Shown in pieces: positions 10,012-19,984 of a stretch of 64,000 nucleotides of DNA. Numbering within the stretch: position 1 is the stretch's first letter; each line of letters opens with the position of its first letter. The notes under the pieces are model-generated. The model was not told where the DNA came from, searched no databases, and saw only the letters and a program-made list of their open reading frames with translations. Both the position numbers and the translations under genes were made by a program. Source of the DNA: Halobacillus shinanisalinarum (GTDB lineage: Bacteria; Bacillota; Bacilli; Bacillales; Halobacillaceae); the NCBI RefSeq assembly GCF_022919835.1, contig NZ_CP095074.1:4628001-4692000 (forward strand). Reading direction: 5' to 3'.

Positions 10012-10920
10012 ATGACAAGCCAGACTCGTTATAAACAACTATTCTTAGAATATCTGCAAATAGAGAAAAATGCGTCTCCATTAACAGTAAGCCATTATGC
10101 AGAAGATGTAGATGTGTTTCTTCTTTTTATGGAATCAGAAGCCCTTACAAAACTGCAAGATGTTGATCATTCGTTTATTCGTGTGTATTTATCTAAGCTT
10201 CATGAAGCAAAGCTTTCCCGAAGAAGTATCGCCAGAAAAGTTTCCTGTCTACGGAGTTTTTATCGCTTTTTAGAGCGGGAAGAAATAGTGAAACAAAATC
10301 CGTTTATAAACGTAAGACTACCTAAGAGTGAATATCCTATCCCAGATTTCTTTTATGAAGAGGAGCTTGCTCAGTTGTTTTCCGTAAGTGACTCTTCTAC
10401 ACCATTAGGTCAAAGAAATCAGGCCATACTCGAAGTGCTTTATGGAACAGGTATACGTGTAAGTGAATGTGTCCATCTTGAAGAGAAGCATATCGATTTT
10501 TCGCTTGCTACCATCCTTGTTTACGGAAAAGGCAGTAAAGAAAGGTATGTGCCATTCGGCCAATTTGCTGAGGAAGCATTATCGTATTATATAAAAGAAG
10601 CCAGGCCCAAGCTGCTTAAGAATCAGACACAGCCTACTGATCAGCTTTTTGTAAACGCTAAAGGAGGACCTTTGACGGCAAGAGGGGTTCGGATGATTCT
10701 GGACAAAATGGTGAAGGAAGCTGCATTAACGGTTGATATTCATCCACATAAGTTAAGACATTCGTTTGCCACACATTTATTGAATTCAGGGGCAGATTTG
10801 CGCTCAGTCCAGGAGTTACTCGGCCACGAGCATTTATCCTCAACGCAGGTCTATACCCACGTATCAAAAGATAGGCTCAGGCAGGTTTATATGGGTAGCC
10901 ATCCTAGAGCCAAAAAGTAA
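10012..10920 (+). CDS. xerC: Tyrosine recombinase XerC (CodV)
   Basis: A 302-residue tyrosine recombinase that resolves chromosome dimers at dif with a XerD partner. The N-terminal SAM-like core-binding domain covers about residues 1-90 ([20 protein letters not shown]). The catalytic domain follows, with Arg in GTGIRVSE, Lys in [26 protein letters not shown] (H-x-x-R), [14 protein letters not shown] and the nucleophilic Tyr in that last block. RBS: GTGGGGTGAAA. First gene of the cod operon; the stop lies 13 bases before the chosen hslV start. Confidence 0.96.
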   Translation: MTSQTRYKQLFLEYLQIEKNASPLTVSHYAEDVDVFLLFMESEALTKLQDVDHSFIRVYLSKLHEAKLSRRSIARKVSCLRSFYRFLEREEIVKQNPFINVRLPKSEYPIPDFFYEEELAQLFSVSDSSTPLGQRNQAILEVLYGTGIRVSECVHLEEKHIDFSLATILVYGKGSKERYVPFGQFAEEALSYYIKEARPKLLKNQTQPTDQLFVNAKGGPLTARGVRMILDKMVKEAALTVDIHPHKLRHSFATHLLNSGADLRSVQELLGHEHLSSTQVYTHVSKDRLRQVYMGSHPRAKK

Positions 10921-10933
10921 CGAGGTGAATCTA

Positions 10934-11479
10934 GTGGAGCAACAATTTCATGCAACAACGATCTTTGCTGTTCAACACAATGGAAAAAGTGCAATGAGTG
11001 GTGATGGTCAAGTAACCTTAGGCAACCAAGTCGTAATGAAGCATAAAGCTGTAAAAGTACGAAAGCTTTTTAATGAACAGGTATTAGCGGGATTCGCTGG
11101 ATCTGTTGCAGATGCATTTACTTTGTTTGAAAAGTTTGAAGCAAAGCTAGAAGCGTATGATGGGAACCTGGCAAGGGCTTCGGTTGAACTTGCGAAAGAA
11201 TGGCGGAGCGACCAAGTTTTACGAAAGCTTGAAGCCATGTTAATTGTTTTAAATAAAGACAAAATGTTTCTCGTTTCCGGAACTGGGGAAGTAATAGAAC
11301 CGGATGATGGAATACTGGCGATCGGATCAGGTGGCAATTATGCGTTGAGTGCAGGGCGAGCGTTAAAGAGGTATTCACCTGAAAAGTCTGCTGACCAGAT
11401 TGCTCAAGCTGCTTTAGAAATAGCTGGGGAAATATGTGTCTTCACGAATGACCAAATAACACTTGAGGTTCTTGAATAA
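10934..11479 (+). CDS. hslV: ATP-dependent protease subunit HslV (ClpQ/CodW)
   Basis: A 181-residue proteolytic subunit of the HslUV (ClpYQ) chaperone-protease. It shows the family core [41 protein letters not shown] and [15 protein letters not shown]. The GTG at 10934 was chosen: GAGGTGA precedes it by 5 bases and the product length equals B. subtilis ClpQ (181). A GTG at 10925 is in frame but lies inside that RBS. The predicted N-terminus is M-E-Q-Q-F-H-A-T-T, so the Ser2 reported as the B. subtilis nucleophile is absent. The Thr-Thr pair could serve after processing, as in enterobacterial HslV. It sits 14 bases before hslU. Confidence 0.95.
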   Translation: MEQQFHATTIFAVQHNGKSAMSGDGQVTLGNQVVMKHKAVKVRKLFNEQVLAGFAGSVADAFTLFEKFEAKLEAYDGNLARASVELAKEWRSDQVLRKLEAMLIVLNKDKMFLVSGTGEVIEPDDGILAIGSGGNYALSAGRALKRYSPEKSADQIAQAALEIAGEICVFTNDQITLEVLE

Positions 11480-11493
11480 GGAGGTCGCCTGGA

Positions 11494-12894
11494 ATGTCAT
11501 TAAATTTAACGCCTAAGGAAATTGTTGAGCAGCTCGACCACTATATCATCGGTCAGACCAACGCTAAGAAGTCTGTAGCTGTTGCCCTAAGAAACCGCTA
11601 CAGAAGAATGAAGTTAACCGATGACCTTAAGCATGAGGTCGTACCGAAAAACATACTGATGATGGGGCCAACGGGTGTTGGTAAAACGGAAGTAGCGCGT
11701 CGCCTGGCTAAACTGGTTGGAGCGCCATTTGTAAAAGTGGAAGCGACCAAGTTTACGGAAGTGGGTTATGTTGGTCGTGACGTTGAATCAATGGTTCGCG
11801 ACCTAGTAGAAATGGCTGTGCGCATGGTGAAAGAAGAAAAGATTGAGGCTGTAAAAGGAATGGCAGAGGAGCAGGCAAACAAACGGTTAGTCAAGCTGCT
11901 CGTACCATCCAAAGAGAAGCAGTCGAACAATAATTTTAAAAATCCTTTGGAAATGTTGTTCCAGCAAGGGAATCAACAGCAATCAGAATCATCCGAAGAT
12001 AAAGATGAAACAGAAATCAAGAACAAACGGAAGCGGATTAAGCATCAACTTGATTTGGGAGAGCTTGAGGACCATATGGTAACGATTGACGTTGAAGAAT
12101 CTCAATCCTCTATGTTTGATATGATGCAGGGATCTGGAATGGAACAAATGGGCATGAATATGCAGGATGCCTTTAGTCAATTTATGCCCAAGAAGAAAAA
12201 GAAGAGAAAACTGCCAGTAAGTGAAGCGAGAAAAGTGTTGACTCAAGAAGAGGCACAAAAACTTGTCGATATGGATGAAGTGGGGCAGCAAGCCGTTGAG
12301 AAGGTGGAACAATCAGGCATTATTTTTATCGATGAGATTGATAAAGTTGCCGCTAAAGGGGATAACCAGGCTAATGTATCACGTGAAGGTGTGCAACGCG
12401 ATATTCTACCGATTGTAGAAGGCTCAACGATCGTTACAAAGTACGGCCCTGTTTCTACAGACCACATTTTATTCGTGGCTGCCGGTGCCTTTCATATGGC
12501 TAAGCCTTCTGATTTGATCCCCGAGCTGCAAGGTCGTTTTCCGATTCGGGTAGAATTAAATAAATTAACCATCAAGGATTTTAGAAGTATTTTAGTTGAA
12601 CCATCTAATGCCTTACTTAAACAATATAAAGCTCTTTTAGAAACAGAAGGTATAAAGGTGGAATTTTCTGACGATGCTATTACTAGAATTGCTGAAATTG
12701 CCTATGAAGTAAATCAAGAAACAGATAACATCGGAGCAAGACGTCTTCACACCATTCTTGAAAAACTATTAGAAGACTTGTCGTTCGAAGCTCCGGATGT
12801 AACCTTAGAGACAATAGATATTACCCCTCAATACGTAGACAGCAAATTATCTACGATTGTTAAAAATAAAGATTTAAGCAGGTTTATACTGTAG
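11494..12894 (+). CDS. hslU: ATPase subunit HslU (ClpY/CodX)
   Basis: A 466-residue AAA+ unfoldase that feeds substrates to HslV. The N-terminus [21 protein letters not shown] is typical, followed by Walker A GPTGVGKT (about residues 57-64) and, after the helical I-domain insertion (about 110-245), Walker [18 protein letters not shown] and the sensor-2 motif GARRLHTI follow. The I-domain here is rich in Gln, Met and Lys. RBS: AAGGAGGTCGCC. It is part of the xerC-hslV-hslU-codY operon, with 25 bases to codY. Confidence 0.97.
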   Translation: MSLNLTPKEIVEQLDHYIIGQTNAKKSVAVALRNRYRRMKLTDDLKHEVVPKNILMMGPTGVGKTEVARRLAKLVGAPFVKVEATKFTEVGYVGRDVESMVRDLVEMAVRMVKEEKIEAVKGMAEEQANKRLVKLLVPSKEKQSNNNFKNPLEMLFQQGNQQQSESSEDKDETEIKNKRKRIKHQLDLGELEDHMVTIDVEESQSSMFDMMQGSGMEQMGMNMQDAFSQFMPKKKKKRKLPVSEARKVLTQEEAQKLVDMDEVGQQAVEKVEQSGIIFIDEIDKVAAKGDNQANVSREGVQRDILPIVEGSTIVTKYGPVSTDHILFVAAGAFHMAKPSDLIPELQGRFPIRVELNKLTIKDFRSILVEPSNALLKQYKALLETEGIKVEFSDDAITRIAEIAYEVNQETDNIGARRLHTILEKLLEDLSFEAPDVTLETIDITPQYVDSKLSTIVKNKDLSRFIL

Positions 12895-12919
12895 TGAATA
12901 TACGCAAGGAGGAACAATA

Positions 12920-13699
12920 ATGGAACTATTAAATCGTGCAAGAAGAATTAATGCAATGCTGCAAAAAACAACAGGAAAATCGGTGGACTTTAATGACATG
13001 TCTGCAACACTTAGGGATGTTATTGGTGCAAATACCTTTGTTTTAAGCCGTCGAGGAAAGCTGCTGGGATTTGCTATCAAACAGGAAATTGAAAATGAAC
13101 GCATGCAGGCTATGCTGTCTGAACGTCAATTCCCTCAAGAGTACACACAAAATCTATTTAACATTCAGGAAACAACGGCAGATCTTGATATCAATAGTGA
13201 GTACACAGCTTTTCCTGTAGAAAACAGAGAACTGTTTGAGGATGGACTAACAACCATCGTTCCTATTATTGGTGGTGGACAGCGATTAGGTACACTTATT
13301 CTAAGTCGTCTCAATGGTAGCTTTAAAGAAGATGATCTTCTGTTAGCTGAATATGGTGCAACAGTGGTTGGAATGGAAATCCTTCATGAGAAAACGGAAG
13401 AGATTGAGCAGGAAGCACGCAGTAAAGCTGTGGTTCAGATGGCGATCAGTTCTTTATCTTACAGTGAGCTAGAAGCGATTGAGCATATCTTTGAAGAGTT
13501 AGAAGGAAATGAAGGGTTGCTTGTAGCCAGTAAAATCGCAGACCGTGTTGGGATTACCCGTTCTGTTATTGTAAATGCTCTACGTAAATTAGAAAGTGCA
13601 GGAGTAATTGAATCCCGTTCATTAGGAATGAAAGGTACGTACATTAAAGTACTTAATAACAATTTCTTAGTAGAACTTCAAAAACTTCGTTCAAATTAA
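12920..13699 (+). CDS. codY: Global transcriptional regulator CodY
   Basis: A 259-residue repressor that responds to branched-chain amino acids and GTP and controls many nutrient-limitation genes; in B. subtilis it also represses the fla/che promoter. The N-terminal GAF-type ligand domain covers about 1-155. The C-terminal winged helix-turn-helix is visible as [21 protein letters not shown] followed by [19 protein letters not shown] (about 203-245). The length equals the B. subtilis protein. RBS: CAAGGAGGAAC. Last gene of the operon; a strong terminator follows 11 bases after the stop. It lies directly upstream of the flagellar cluster. Confidence 0.98.
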   Translation: MELLNRARRINAMLQKTTGKSVDFNDMSATLRDVIGANTFVLSRRGKLLGFAIKQEIENERMQAMLSERQFPQEYTQNLFNIQETTADLDINSEYTAFPVENRELFEDGLTTIVPIIGGGQRLGTLILSRLNGSFKEDDLLLAEYGATVVGMEILHEKTEEIEQEARSKAVVQMAISSLSYSELEAIEHIFEELEGNEGLLVASKIADRVGITRSVIVNALRKLESAGVIESRSLGMKGTYIKVLNNNFLVELQKLRSN

Positions 13700-13710
13700 A
13701 AGGAAATGAA

Positions 13711-13750
13711 CTAAACCCCACTGTCGATAAAAGACAGTGGGGTTTAGTTT
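13711..13750 (+). terminator. Strong terminator after codY
   Basis: A perfect 15-bp stem, CTAAACCCCACTGTC (13711-13725) with GACAGTGGGGTTTAG (13733-13747), loop GATAAAA, then TTT. It isolates the cod operon from the flagellar cluster. Confidence 0.9.
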
Positions 13751-14062
13751 AGATCAACAGAACTATGTTATTTGTAAAATATAACAAAAAGTATACATAA
13801 AAGTCTTAGTTTATCCTTCTTTAGTACGCTTTTTTCAAGGAAATGTAATTGTTATTTTTTTTATGACATAAATGTGTAATAATGTTCATTATAGTAGATT
13901 TTTCGACAAGTGGTGGGGATTACCACTAAATTCATTCAAATATAATAAGTAAAATGTACTATTAATTAAGTGTACATAAAGAAGATTCATCCAATCTGGA
14001 TGGTTTGTCCTACAATAGTTAAAATGATTTTCGTTACATTTGTCGAACGGAGGATACAAGAC
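13751..14062 (+). promoter_or_regulatory. AT-rich upstream region of the fla/che operon
   Basis: About 310 bases between the codY terminator and flgB. It is very AT-rich and must contain the main promoter or promoters of the flagellar operon. Several -10-like hexamers are present (for example TATAAT in CAAATATAATAAG near 13940 and TACAAT in GTCCTACAATAG near 14012), but none has a convincing -35 at 16-18 bases. I see no good sigma-D site (TAAA-N15-GCCGATAT) and no good CodY box. No gene is supported here. Confidence 0.45.
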
Positions 14063-14455
14063 TTGAAGCTATTCAGTGAAACGTTTTCCACCCTAGAGAA
14101 TTCTTTAAACTATACAACGGCTAAAAATAGAGCGATTTCTAATAACATTGCAAATGTCGACACCCCTGGTTATAAAGCAAAGGATGTCGTCTTTAAAGAT
14201 GTATTAAACGAAGGGGTGGCAGGACTCGAGGCGAAAAGAACAAATACACGTCACTTTTCGTTTTCCGACAACGCAACAGTCCCTTTTAAAACCATCACGA
14301 AACAGGGTACAACCTATAATCATAATGGAAATAATGTTGATATCGATAAGGAAATGAATGAGCTTGCGAAAAATCAAATTCAATATCAAGCATTAGTTGA
14401 TCGTATCGGTGGAAAATTTAGAAGCCTTGAAAGTGTTATAAAAGGAGGGAATTAA
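14063..14455 (+). CDS. flgB: Flagellar basal-body rod protein FlgB
   Basis: A 130-residue proximal rod protein, first gene of the fla/che operon. It has the rod-family N-terminal signature (NRAISNNIANVDTPGYKAKDV) and the NGNNVDIDKEMNELAKNQIQYQ C-terminal block. The TTG at 14063 was chosen: GGAGG lies 9 bases upstream and the start matches the family N-terminus (MKLFS). An in-frame ATG at 13970 would add 31 residues unlike the family. It is exported through the flagellar type III apparatus and assembles with FlgC and FliE. Four bases separate it from flgC. Confidence 0.95.
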   Translation: MKLFSETFSTLENSLNYTTAKNRAISNNIANVDTPGYKAKDVVFKDVLNEGVAGLEAKRTNTRHFSFSDNATVPFKTITKQGTTYNHNGNNVDIDKEMNELAKNQIQYQALVDRIGGKFRSLESVIKGGN

Positions 14456-14458
14456 CTC

Positions 14459-14914
14459 GTGAGTATATTTCATGGTATAAATGCGAGTGCGAGCGCGTTA
14501 ACGGCCCAGCGGCTTAGAATGGACGTTGCTTCTTCAAATATAGCAAACGCAAGTACCACAAGGGCAACAATAAATGAAAATGGCGAATGGGAGCCATATC
14601 GAAGAAAAATGGTTGTGTTTGAACCACAGGAAAAATCATTTCAATCCTTTTTACAGTCGGCTGCAAACCGCTCAAGTACACCTGGACAAGGAGTGCAGGT
14701 CTCAGCGATTGTTGGGGATGAGGAGCCGTTTAAACAAATGTATAACCCGTCACATCCGGATGCTAATGATGAGGGTTATGTACAGCTTCCAAATGTTGAT
14801 CCTCTTCAGGAGATGGTTGACATTATGAGTGCAACACGTTCCTACGAGGCTAATGTGACATCTATTAACGCGACAAAGGGAATGTTAATGAAAGCTTTAG
14901 AAATCGGTAAGTAA
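14459..14914 (+). CDS. flgC: Flagellar basal-body rod protein FlgC
   Basis: A 151-residue rod protein with a GTG start (14459) after AAAGGAGGGAATT. It carries the N-terminal rod motif MDVASSNIANASTTRA and the C-terminal VQLPNVDPLQEMVDIMSATRSYEANV block that forms the rod coiled coil. It is exported and polymerises on the FlgB/FliE base. Followed 14 bases later by fliE. Confidence 0.96.
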   Translation: MSIFHGINASASALTAQRLRMDVASSNIANASTTRATINENGEWEPYRRKMVVFEPQEKSFQSFLQSAANRSSTPGQGVQVSAIVGDEEPFKQMYNPSHPDANDEGYVQLPNVDPLQEMVDIMSATRSYEANVTSINATKGMLMKALEIGK

Positions 14915-14928
14915 AGGGAGGAATTCAT

Positions 14929-15237
14929 ATGGTTAATTGGTCGCAAGTAACAAATGAATCTTTAATTAAACCAGTACAGACTCAAACAAAATCAGCTATT
15001 ACACCGAGTGATGCACATTCTCTCTTTGCGAATCGTCTGAGGGAAGCTATTAATCAAGTAAACGATGCTGCGGTTGCCTCAGACGTAAAGACGAAGGCAC
15101 TTGCACGAGGAGAAGTAGATGATCTCCATGATGTCATGATCACATCTCAAAAGGCCAGCATCACGATGCAAACAACCATAGAAATACGGAACAAAGTAGT
15201 CGATGCTTACAAAGAAATCATGCGTATGCAAGTTTAA
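14929..15237 (+). CDS. fliE: Flagellar hook-basal body complex protein FliE
   Basis: A 102-residue adapter that joins the MS ring to the rod. The C-terminal helix DVMITSQKASITMQTTIEIRNKVVDAYKEIMRMQV is the family signature (quoted here in two adjoining parts: DVMITSQKASITMQTT and IEIRNKVVDAYKEI). RBS: AAAGGGAGGAATTC. A 66-base gap to fliF is the largest gap at the front of the operon and contains no hairpin of note. Confidence 0.95.
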   Translation: MVNWSQVTNESLIKPVQTQTKSAITPSDAHSLFANRLREAINQVNDAAVASDVKTKALARGEVDDLHDVMITSQKASITMQTTIEIRNKVVDAYKEIMRMQV

Positions 15238-15303
15238 AGATCATCCCTATTTATTTCGTCATCATACATATTCTCTTAACTTGTACGTTTTATGGGGGCA
15301 ATT

Positions 15304-16905
15304 ATGAAAGAAAAATTAATATTATTTAAGAATCGAGTGACAGTATTTTGGAGTGAGCGAAGTTCCAAACAAAAAAGGCTGCTCATTGGATCGATTGCAG
15401 GGCTCATCTTGTTAGTAGGTATCGCTAGTATTTTTGCAACCCGTACAAATATGGTGCCGCTGTATAGAGACTTATCTTTACAAGAAGTGGGTCAAGTAAA
15501 AGCAGAACTTGATACACGTGCTGTTCCTTACGAGCTTGACCAAGGGGGAACAACGATTTCCGTCCCTGAAGCACAAGCTGAATCATTGCTAGTCGATTTA
15601 GCAGCAGCAGGCTTACCCAATAGCGGCAGTATTGACTATAGCTTTTTTAGCGGTAACGTGTCATGGGGGATGACAGATAATGAATTTGATGTAATCAAAC
15701 TTGATGCCATGCAAACAGAATTAGCTAACCTAATGACAGGTATAACTGGAATTGAAGATGCAAAAGTGATGATTAATATCCCAGAAGAACAAGTGTTTAT
15801 GTCCGAAACAAACCAGGAGGCTTCCGCTTCAGTCGTATTAAGTATCCAGCCTGGTTATGACATTCAGGCGAATCAAGTGGAAGCACTCTATAATTTAGCC
15901 TCAAAGTCAGTACCAAATCTTTCTAAGGATAATATCGTCATCATGGACCAAAATTTCAACTATTTTGATACAAATCAGTCAAATGTTGCTAATGGTGCTG
16001 ATGCTTATACATATCAACAAAATATTAAGCAAGATATCGAGCGGGATATTCAGCAGCGAGTCCAAAAAATGCTTGGGCTGATGATTGGCCAGGACAAGGT
16101 TGTAGCAACAGTAACAGCAGATATTGATTTTACGAAAGAAAATCGTGTGGAAGAGTTAGTAGAATCCGTTGACCCTGAAAACATGGAAGGGCTGCCTGTC
16201 AGTGTCGAGCGTATAGAGGAAACGTATACAGGGGGAGCCCCTGAAGGTGGTGTGCCTGCTGGTGAGGGTGACATCCCTGCCTATCAGGGAGAAGCAGCAG
16301 GTGAAGGCGACAACGGCGACTATGAAATGACAAAGGAAACTATCAACAATGAATTCAATCGAATTCGCCGTAATATCGAGGAAAGTCCTTACAAAGTACG
16401 GGACTTAGGGATTCAAGTAGCCATTGATAATACGAAAGGAACCAATCCTGAGGGAGAAGTGCAGCAGCTCACTCAACAGGAGCAGCAAACCGTAGAAGAT
16501 AGTGTCCAGTCGATCCTGAACTCGATGATCACAACCTCGATAAACGAAGGGTATGGAGAGGTGGATCCTGAGGAAAAAATTTCGATTGTGTTCCAGGAAT
16601 TCAGCGGAGAACCAAACTTCCCAGAAGAACCAACCGGAATACCGATGTGGATGTATGTAGCAGGAGGTGTGCTGCTTGTTGTTATTGCTGTACTGCTATG
16701 GTTGTTGTTTAGACGGAGAAATCAGGATGAGGAAGAGGAAGAAGTGTTTGAAGAAATTCCCGTGCAACAGCCGATCACTACTGTGGCAGATATAGAAGAA
16801 AAAGAAACAGACTCATCTGTTAGACGCAAGCAATTGGAGCGTATGGCTAAAGAGAAGCCGGAAGACTTTGCTAAATTATTACGTTCATGGATTGCGGAAG
16901 ATTAA
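15304..16905 (+). CDS. fliF: Flagellar MS-ring protein FliF
   Basis: A 533-residue membrane ring protein. The first membrane segment lies near residues 26-45 (LLIGSIAGLILLVGIASIFA) and the second near 448-468 (MWMYVAGGVLLVVIAVLLWL). Between them is the periplasm-side ring-building domain, which includes a Gly- and Glu-rich linker (about 305-340). The C-terminal tail FAKLLRSWIAED binds FliG. The ATG at 15304 was preferred because GGGGGCA precedes it at 3-9 bases; an ATG at 15292 overlaps that RBS. It forms the base of the rotor and houses the export gate. Confidence 0.95.
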   Translation: MKEKLILFKNRVTVFWSERSSKQKRLLIGSIAGLILLVGIASIFATRTNMVPLYRDLSLQEVGQVKAELDTRAVPYELDQGGTTISVPEAQAESLLVDLAAAGLPNSGSIDYSFFSGNVSWGMTDNEFDVIKLDAMQTELANLMTGITGIEDAKVMINIPEEQVFMSETNQEASASVVLSIQPGYDIQANQVEALYNLASKSVPNLSKDNIVIMDQNFNYFDTNQSNVANGADAYTYQQNIKQDIERDIQQRVQKMLGLMIGQDKVVATVTADIDFTKENRVEELVESVDPENMEGLPVSVERIEETYTGGAPEGGVPAGEGDIPAYQGEAAGEGDNGDYEMTKETINNEFNRIRRNIEESPYKVRDLGIQVAIDNTKGTNPEGEVQQLTQQEQQTVEDSVQSILNSMITTSINEGYGEVDPEEKISIVFQEFSGEPNFPEEPTGIPMWMYVAGGVLLVVIAVLLWLLFRRRNQDEEEEEVFEEIPVQQPITTVADIEEKETDSSVRRKQLERMAKEKPEDFAKLLRSWIAED

Positions 16906-16917
16906 GGAGGTCCTTAA

Positions 16918-17931
16918 ATGGCCTATCAGAAATCAGGATTGACAGGAAAGCAAAAAGCTGCTGTTCTGTTAATCTCTCTTGGGCCGGATGTGGCTGCTCA
17001 AGTGTATAAACATTTAACGGAAGAAGAAATGGAAAGGTTGACATTAGAAATTTCTTCTGTCCAAAAAGTCGGTTCAAAGCAAAAAGAAGAGGTCCTGGAA
17101 CAATTCCACCAAATCGCCATTGCACAGGATTATATTTCACAAGGTGGGATTGGCTACGCGAAAACAGTCCTTGAGAAAGCATTAGGGGAACAGGAAGCAT
17201 CGAATATTATTAATCGATTAACCTCTTCCTTGCAAGTGAAACCATTCGATTTCGCAAGACGGGCCGACCCGAATCAAGTATTGAATTTCATCCAAAACGA
17301 ACACCCGCAAACGATCGCACTCGTTTTATCTTACTTAGATGCAGCTCAATCAGGGCAAATTCTTTCTGAATTGCCTCAGGAGTTACAGGCTGATGTTGCA
17401 AGGAGAATCGCTACCATGGATTCGACCTCCCCGGAAATCATCAGCCAGATTGAAAACATTTTAGAAAAGAAGTTATCTGCCACGGTGACACAAGATTATA
17501 CGGAAACTGGCGGGATCCAAGCAGTCGTCGAGGTACTCAACGGTGTCGATAGAAGTACCGAACGCACGATCCTTGATGCTTTAGAAATTCAGGATCCTGA
17601 ACTTGCTGAGGAAATAAAGAAACGGATGTTTGTCTTTGAGGATATCGTTTCACTTGATAATCGTGCCATCCAACGGGTGATTCGCGAGGTTGATAATGAT
17701 GATCTCCGTCTATCCCTGAAGGTATCGAGTGATGAAGTGAAAGAGCTTGTCTTTAATAATATGTCTGAACGGATGGCTGAGACCTTTAAGGAAGAAATGG
17801 AAATTATGGGGCCTGTCCGCCTGCGTGATGTAGAGGAAGCACAAACGCGTGTCGTTGCAACAATCAGGCGGTTAGAAGAAGTAGGTGAAATCGTCGTCGC
17901 TCGCGGCGGGGGAGATGACATTATTGTCTAA
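16918..17931 (+). CDS. fliG: Flagellar motor switch protein FliG
   Basis: A 337-residue rotor protein that transmits torque from the stator. The N-terminal FliF-binding domain (GLTGKQKAAVLLISLGPDVAAQV), the middle armadillo domain with FIQNEHPQTIALVLSYLD, and the C-terminal domain with charged torque helix residues (VSLDNRAIQRVIREVDNDDL) are all present. The length matches B. subtilis (338). RBS: TTAAGGAGGTCC, 12 bases after fliF. The fliH start overlaps its 3' end. Confidence 0.97.
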   Translation: MAYQKSGLTGKQKAAVLLISLGPDVAAQVYKHLTEEEMERLTLEISSVQKVGSKQKEEVLEQFHQIAIAQDYISQGGIGYAKTVLEKALGEQEASNIINRLTSSLQVKPFDFARRADPNQVLNFIQNEHPQTIALVLSYLDAAQSGQILSELPQELQADVARRIATMDSTSPEIISQIENILEKKLSATVTQDYTETGGIQAVVEVLNGVDRSTERTILDALEIQDPELAEEIKKRMFVFEDIVSLDNRAIQRVIREVDNDDLRLSLKVSSDEVKELVFNNMSERMAETFKEEMEIMGPVRLRDVEEAQTRVVATIRRLEEVGEIVVARGGGDDIIV

Positions 17932-18673
17932 AAATTCGACGGATAAGCGAGTCATTGGTCTAAAACCTGTGCATATGAGAAAGCCTGAAACAGAAAATCA
18001 AATTTTAGAAGAACAGCATGAAGAAAAAGCTCAGGAGCTGTTTGAGGCCGCCAAACAAGAACGTCAGCAAGCAAATGAAGAGGCAGCCAGAAAACTGGAA
18101 GAGGCTGAACAGGGTGTGGCACATATGCGTAAATCCTGGGAAGAAGAGCGGGAGAGCCTGATCGCACAAGCCTATAATGAAGGTTTTGCCTCAGGTGTCC
18201 AGGAAGGCAAGGAGAAAGGTTATCAAGAGTTTTCAGAACAGCTTCAACATATAAACCATATCCTTTCCCTTGCCAACAAGGATTACATCCACACTGTTTC
18301 AGCTAGTGAAGAGATGATTCTTGAACTAGCTATCAGCAGTGCTGAAAAGATCATCAATCAACAATTAGCGTTTCAGCCTGAAACTTTTTTGCCTGTAGTA
18401 AAAAAAGCCATTGAGGAAGTACAGGATCACCCGGAGATTACTGTATACGTGCACCCGTACGACTATGAACTCATACATACACAAAAGAGTGAATTAACAT
18501 CGATTACTGGGGTTAAAGCAACACTGACAATTTACATAAACGATTCACTTGCCCGTTATGGATGTGTCATTGAATCCCCATTTGGACGTGTGGAAGCAGG
18601 GGTTGACCACCAGCTTACCCAGCTGCGTGAAAAACTCTATCAGCTTGTGCAAGAGGAGAAGAGTGATGAATAA
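17915..18673 (+). CDS. fliH: Flagellar assembly protein FliH
   Basis: A 252-residue regulator of the FliI export ATPase. A long charged coiled coil (about 15-90, many Gln, Glu and Ala) precedes the conserved C-terminal part (EMILELAISSAEKIINQQLA and TVYVHPYDYELI). The ATG at 17915 lies 6 bases after CGGGGG and overlaps fliG by 17 bases. A TTG at 17924 is an alternative start. It binds FliI in a 2:1 complex and tethers it to the switch complex. The start choice is less certain than the identity. Confidence 0.9.
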   Translation: MTLLSKNSTDKRVIGLKPVHMRKPETENQILEEQHEEKAQELFEAAKQERQQANEEAARKLEEAEQGVAHMRKSWEEERESLIAQAYNEGFASGVQEGKEKGYQEFSEQLQHINHILSLANKDYIHTVSASEEMILELAISSAEKIINQQLAFQPETFLPVVKKAIEEVQDHPEITVYVHPYDYELIHTQKSELTSITGVKATLTIYINDSLARYGCVIESPFGRVEAGVDHQLTQLREKLYQLVQEEKSDE

Positions 18674-19970
18674 ACAAGTTTATTTGGATGCGATTAATCG
18701 TATGGACACATACAAGCGTTATGGCAAGGTGCATCGCGTCATTGGTTTAATGATTGAATCGAAAGGTCCTGAAGCATCGATCGGTGACCTTTGTTATATT
18801 CATACTTCTTCCCCCACACAAAAAAAGATAGCTGCAGAGGTCGTCGGTTTTAACAATGAGAATGTGCTGCTTATGCCTTTTCGTGAACTACGTGAAATTG
18901 GACCAGGGAGTTTAGTTGAAGCCACGGGTGAGCCGTTACAAATTAGGGCAGGTTTAGGGCTGATAGGGAAAGTTGTTGATGCGATGGGGCAGGCATTGGA
19001 TGAGACAGCGCTGCCAAAAGGATTAAAGACGTATCCAACCGAGCAGCATCCACCTAATCCCCTGTCAAGACCTACGATTAAAGACCCCATCCAAGTTGGG
19101 GTCAGAGCTATTGATTCACTTTTAACAGTAGGGAAGGGACAAAGGGTGGGCATCTTTGCGGGCAGTGGTGTAGGAAAAAGTACGCTTCTTGGCATGATCG
19201 CAAGAAATAGTGCAGCAGATGTCAATGTGATTGCGTTAATAGGTGAGCGGGGACGGGAAGTACGCGAATTTATTGAAAATGACCTCGGGGAAGGGGTGAA
19301 AAGATCGGTTGTCATTGTAGCCACATCAGACCAACCTGCTCTGATGCGTGTGAAAGGCGCTTATACAGCTACAGCGATTAGTGAATATTTTCGAGATCTT
19401 GGTTATAACGTCAATCTAATGATGGATTCCGTTACCCGTTTTGCTATGGCACAGAGGGAGATTGGTCTGGCTACTGGGGAACCGCCGACAACCAAAGGAT
19501 ACACACCATCAGTTTTTGCTATGCTGCCAAAGCTGTTAGAACGAACAGGGACAAGTAGTTCAGGTACAATTACTGCTTTTTATACAGTACTAGTAGATGG
19601 TGATGATTTAAATGAGCCGATATCTGATACCGTTCGCGGGATCTTGGATGGGCACTTCGTGTTGGACCGAAAATTGGCGGAACAAGGACAGTTTCCTGCC
19701 ATCAATATTCTAAAGTCTATTAGTCGAGTGATGAACCAGGTGACAACACCAGCACACAAACAAGCCGCTGAACAGATGCGTTCCCTATTAGCTATTTATG
19801 AGGATAACAGTGAGTTAATTCAAATCGGCGCTTATAAAAAAGGCAGCAGCCGGGAGGTCGATGAAGCGATTGTTCATCATTCATCTATTATTCGTTTTTT
19901 AAAGCAAGGGGTACACGAGGAATCAAGTTTTGAGCAGTCCATCGATTCACTTGAAAAGCTTTTTACATAG
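18666..19970 (+). CDS. fliI: Flagellum-specific ATPase FliI
   Basis: A 434-residue ATPase of the flagellar export apparatus, related to F1 beta. Walker A is GIFAGSGVGKST (about 155-167) and Walker B lies in VNLMMDSVTRFAMAQREI. The type III ATPase signature GEPPTTKGYTPSVFAMLPKL is present. The ATG at 18666 follows GAGGAGAAGAGTG and overlaps the fliH stop by 8 bases. The open frame upstream to 18549 runs inside fliH and does not resemble the family. It energises unfolding and delivery of export substrates. Confidence 0.96.
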   Translation: MNKQVYLDAINRMDTYKRYGKVHRVIGLMIESKGPEASIGDLCYIHTSSPTQKKIAAEVVGFNNENVLLMPFRELREIGPGSLVEATGEPLQIRAGLGLIGKVVDAMGQALDETALPKGLKTYPTEQHPPNPLSRPTIKDPIQVGVRAIDSLLTVGKGQRVGIFAGSGVGKSTLLGMIARNSAADVNVIALIGERGREVREFIENDLGEGVKRSVVIVATSDQPALMRVKGAYTATAISEYFRDLGYNVNLMMDSVTRFAMAQREIGLATGEPPTTKGYTPSVFAMLPKLLERTGTSSSGTITAFYTVLVDGDDLNEPISDTVRGILDGHFVLDRKLAEQGQFPAINILKSISRVMNQVTTPAHKQAAEQMRSLLAIYEDNSELIQIGAYKKGSSREVDEAIVHHSSIIRFLKQGVHEESSFEQSIDSLEKLFT

Positions 19971-19984
19971 GAGAGTGAGGATCA

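Noticed and set aside
13970..14062. 31-codon N-terminal extension of flgB from an upstream ATG
   Set aside because: No RBS at that ATG, no family similarity in the extension, and a strong RBS precedes the TTG at 14063.
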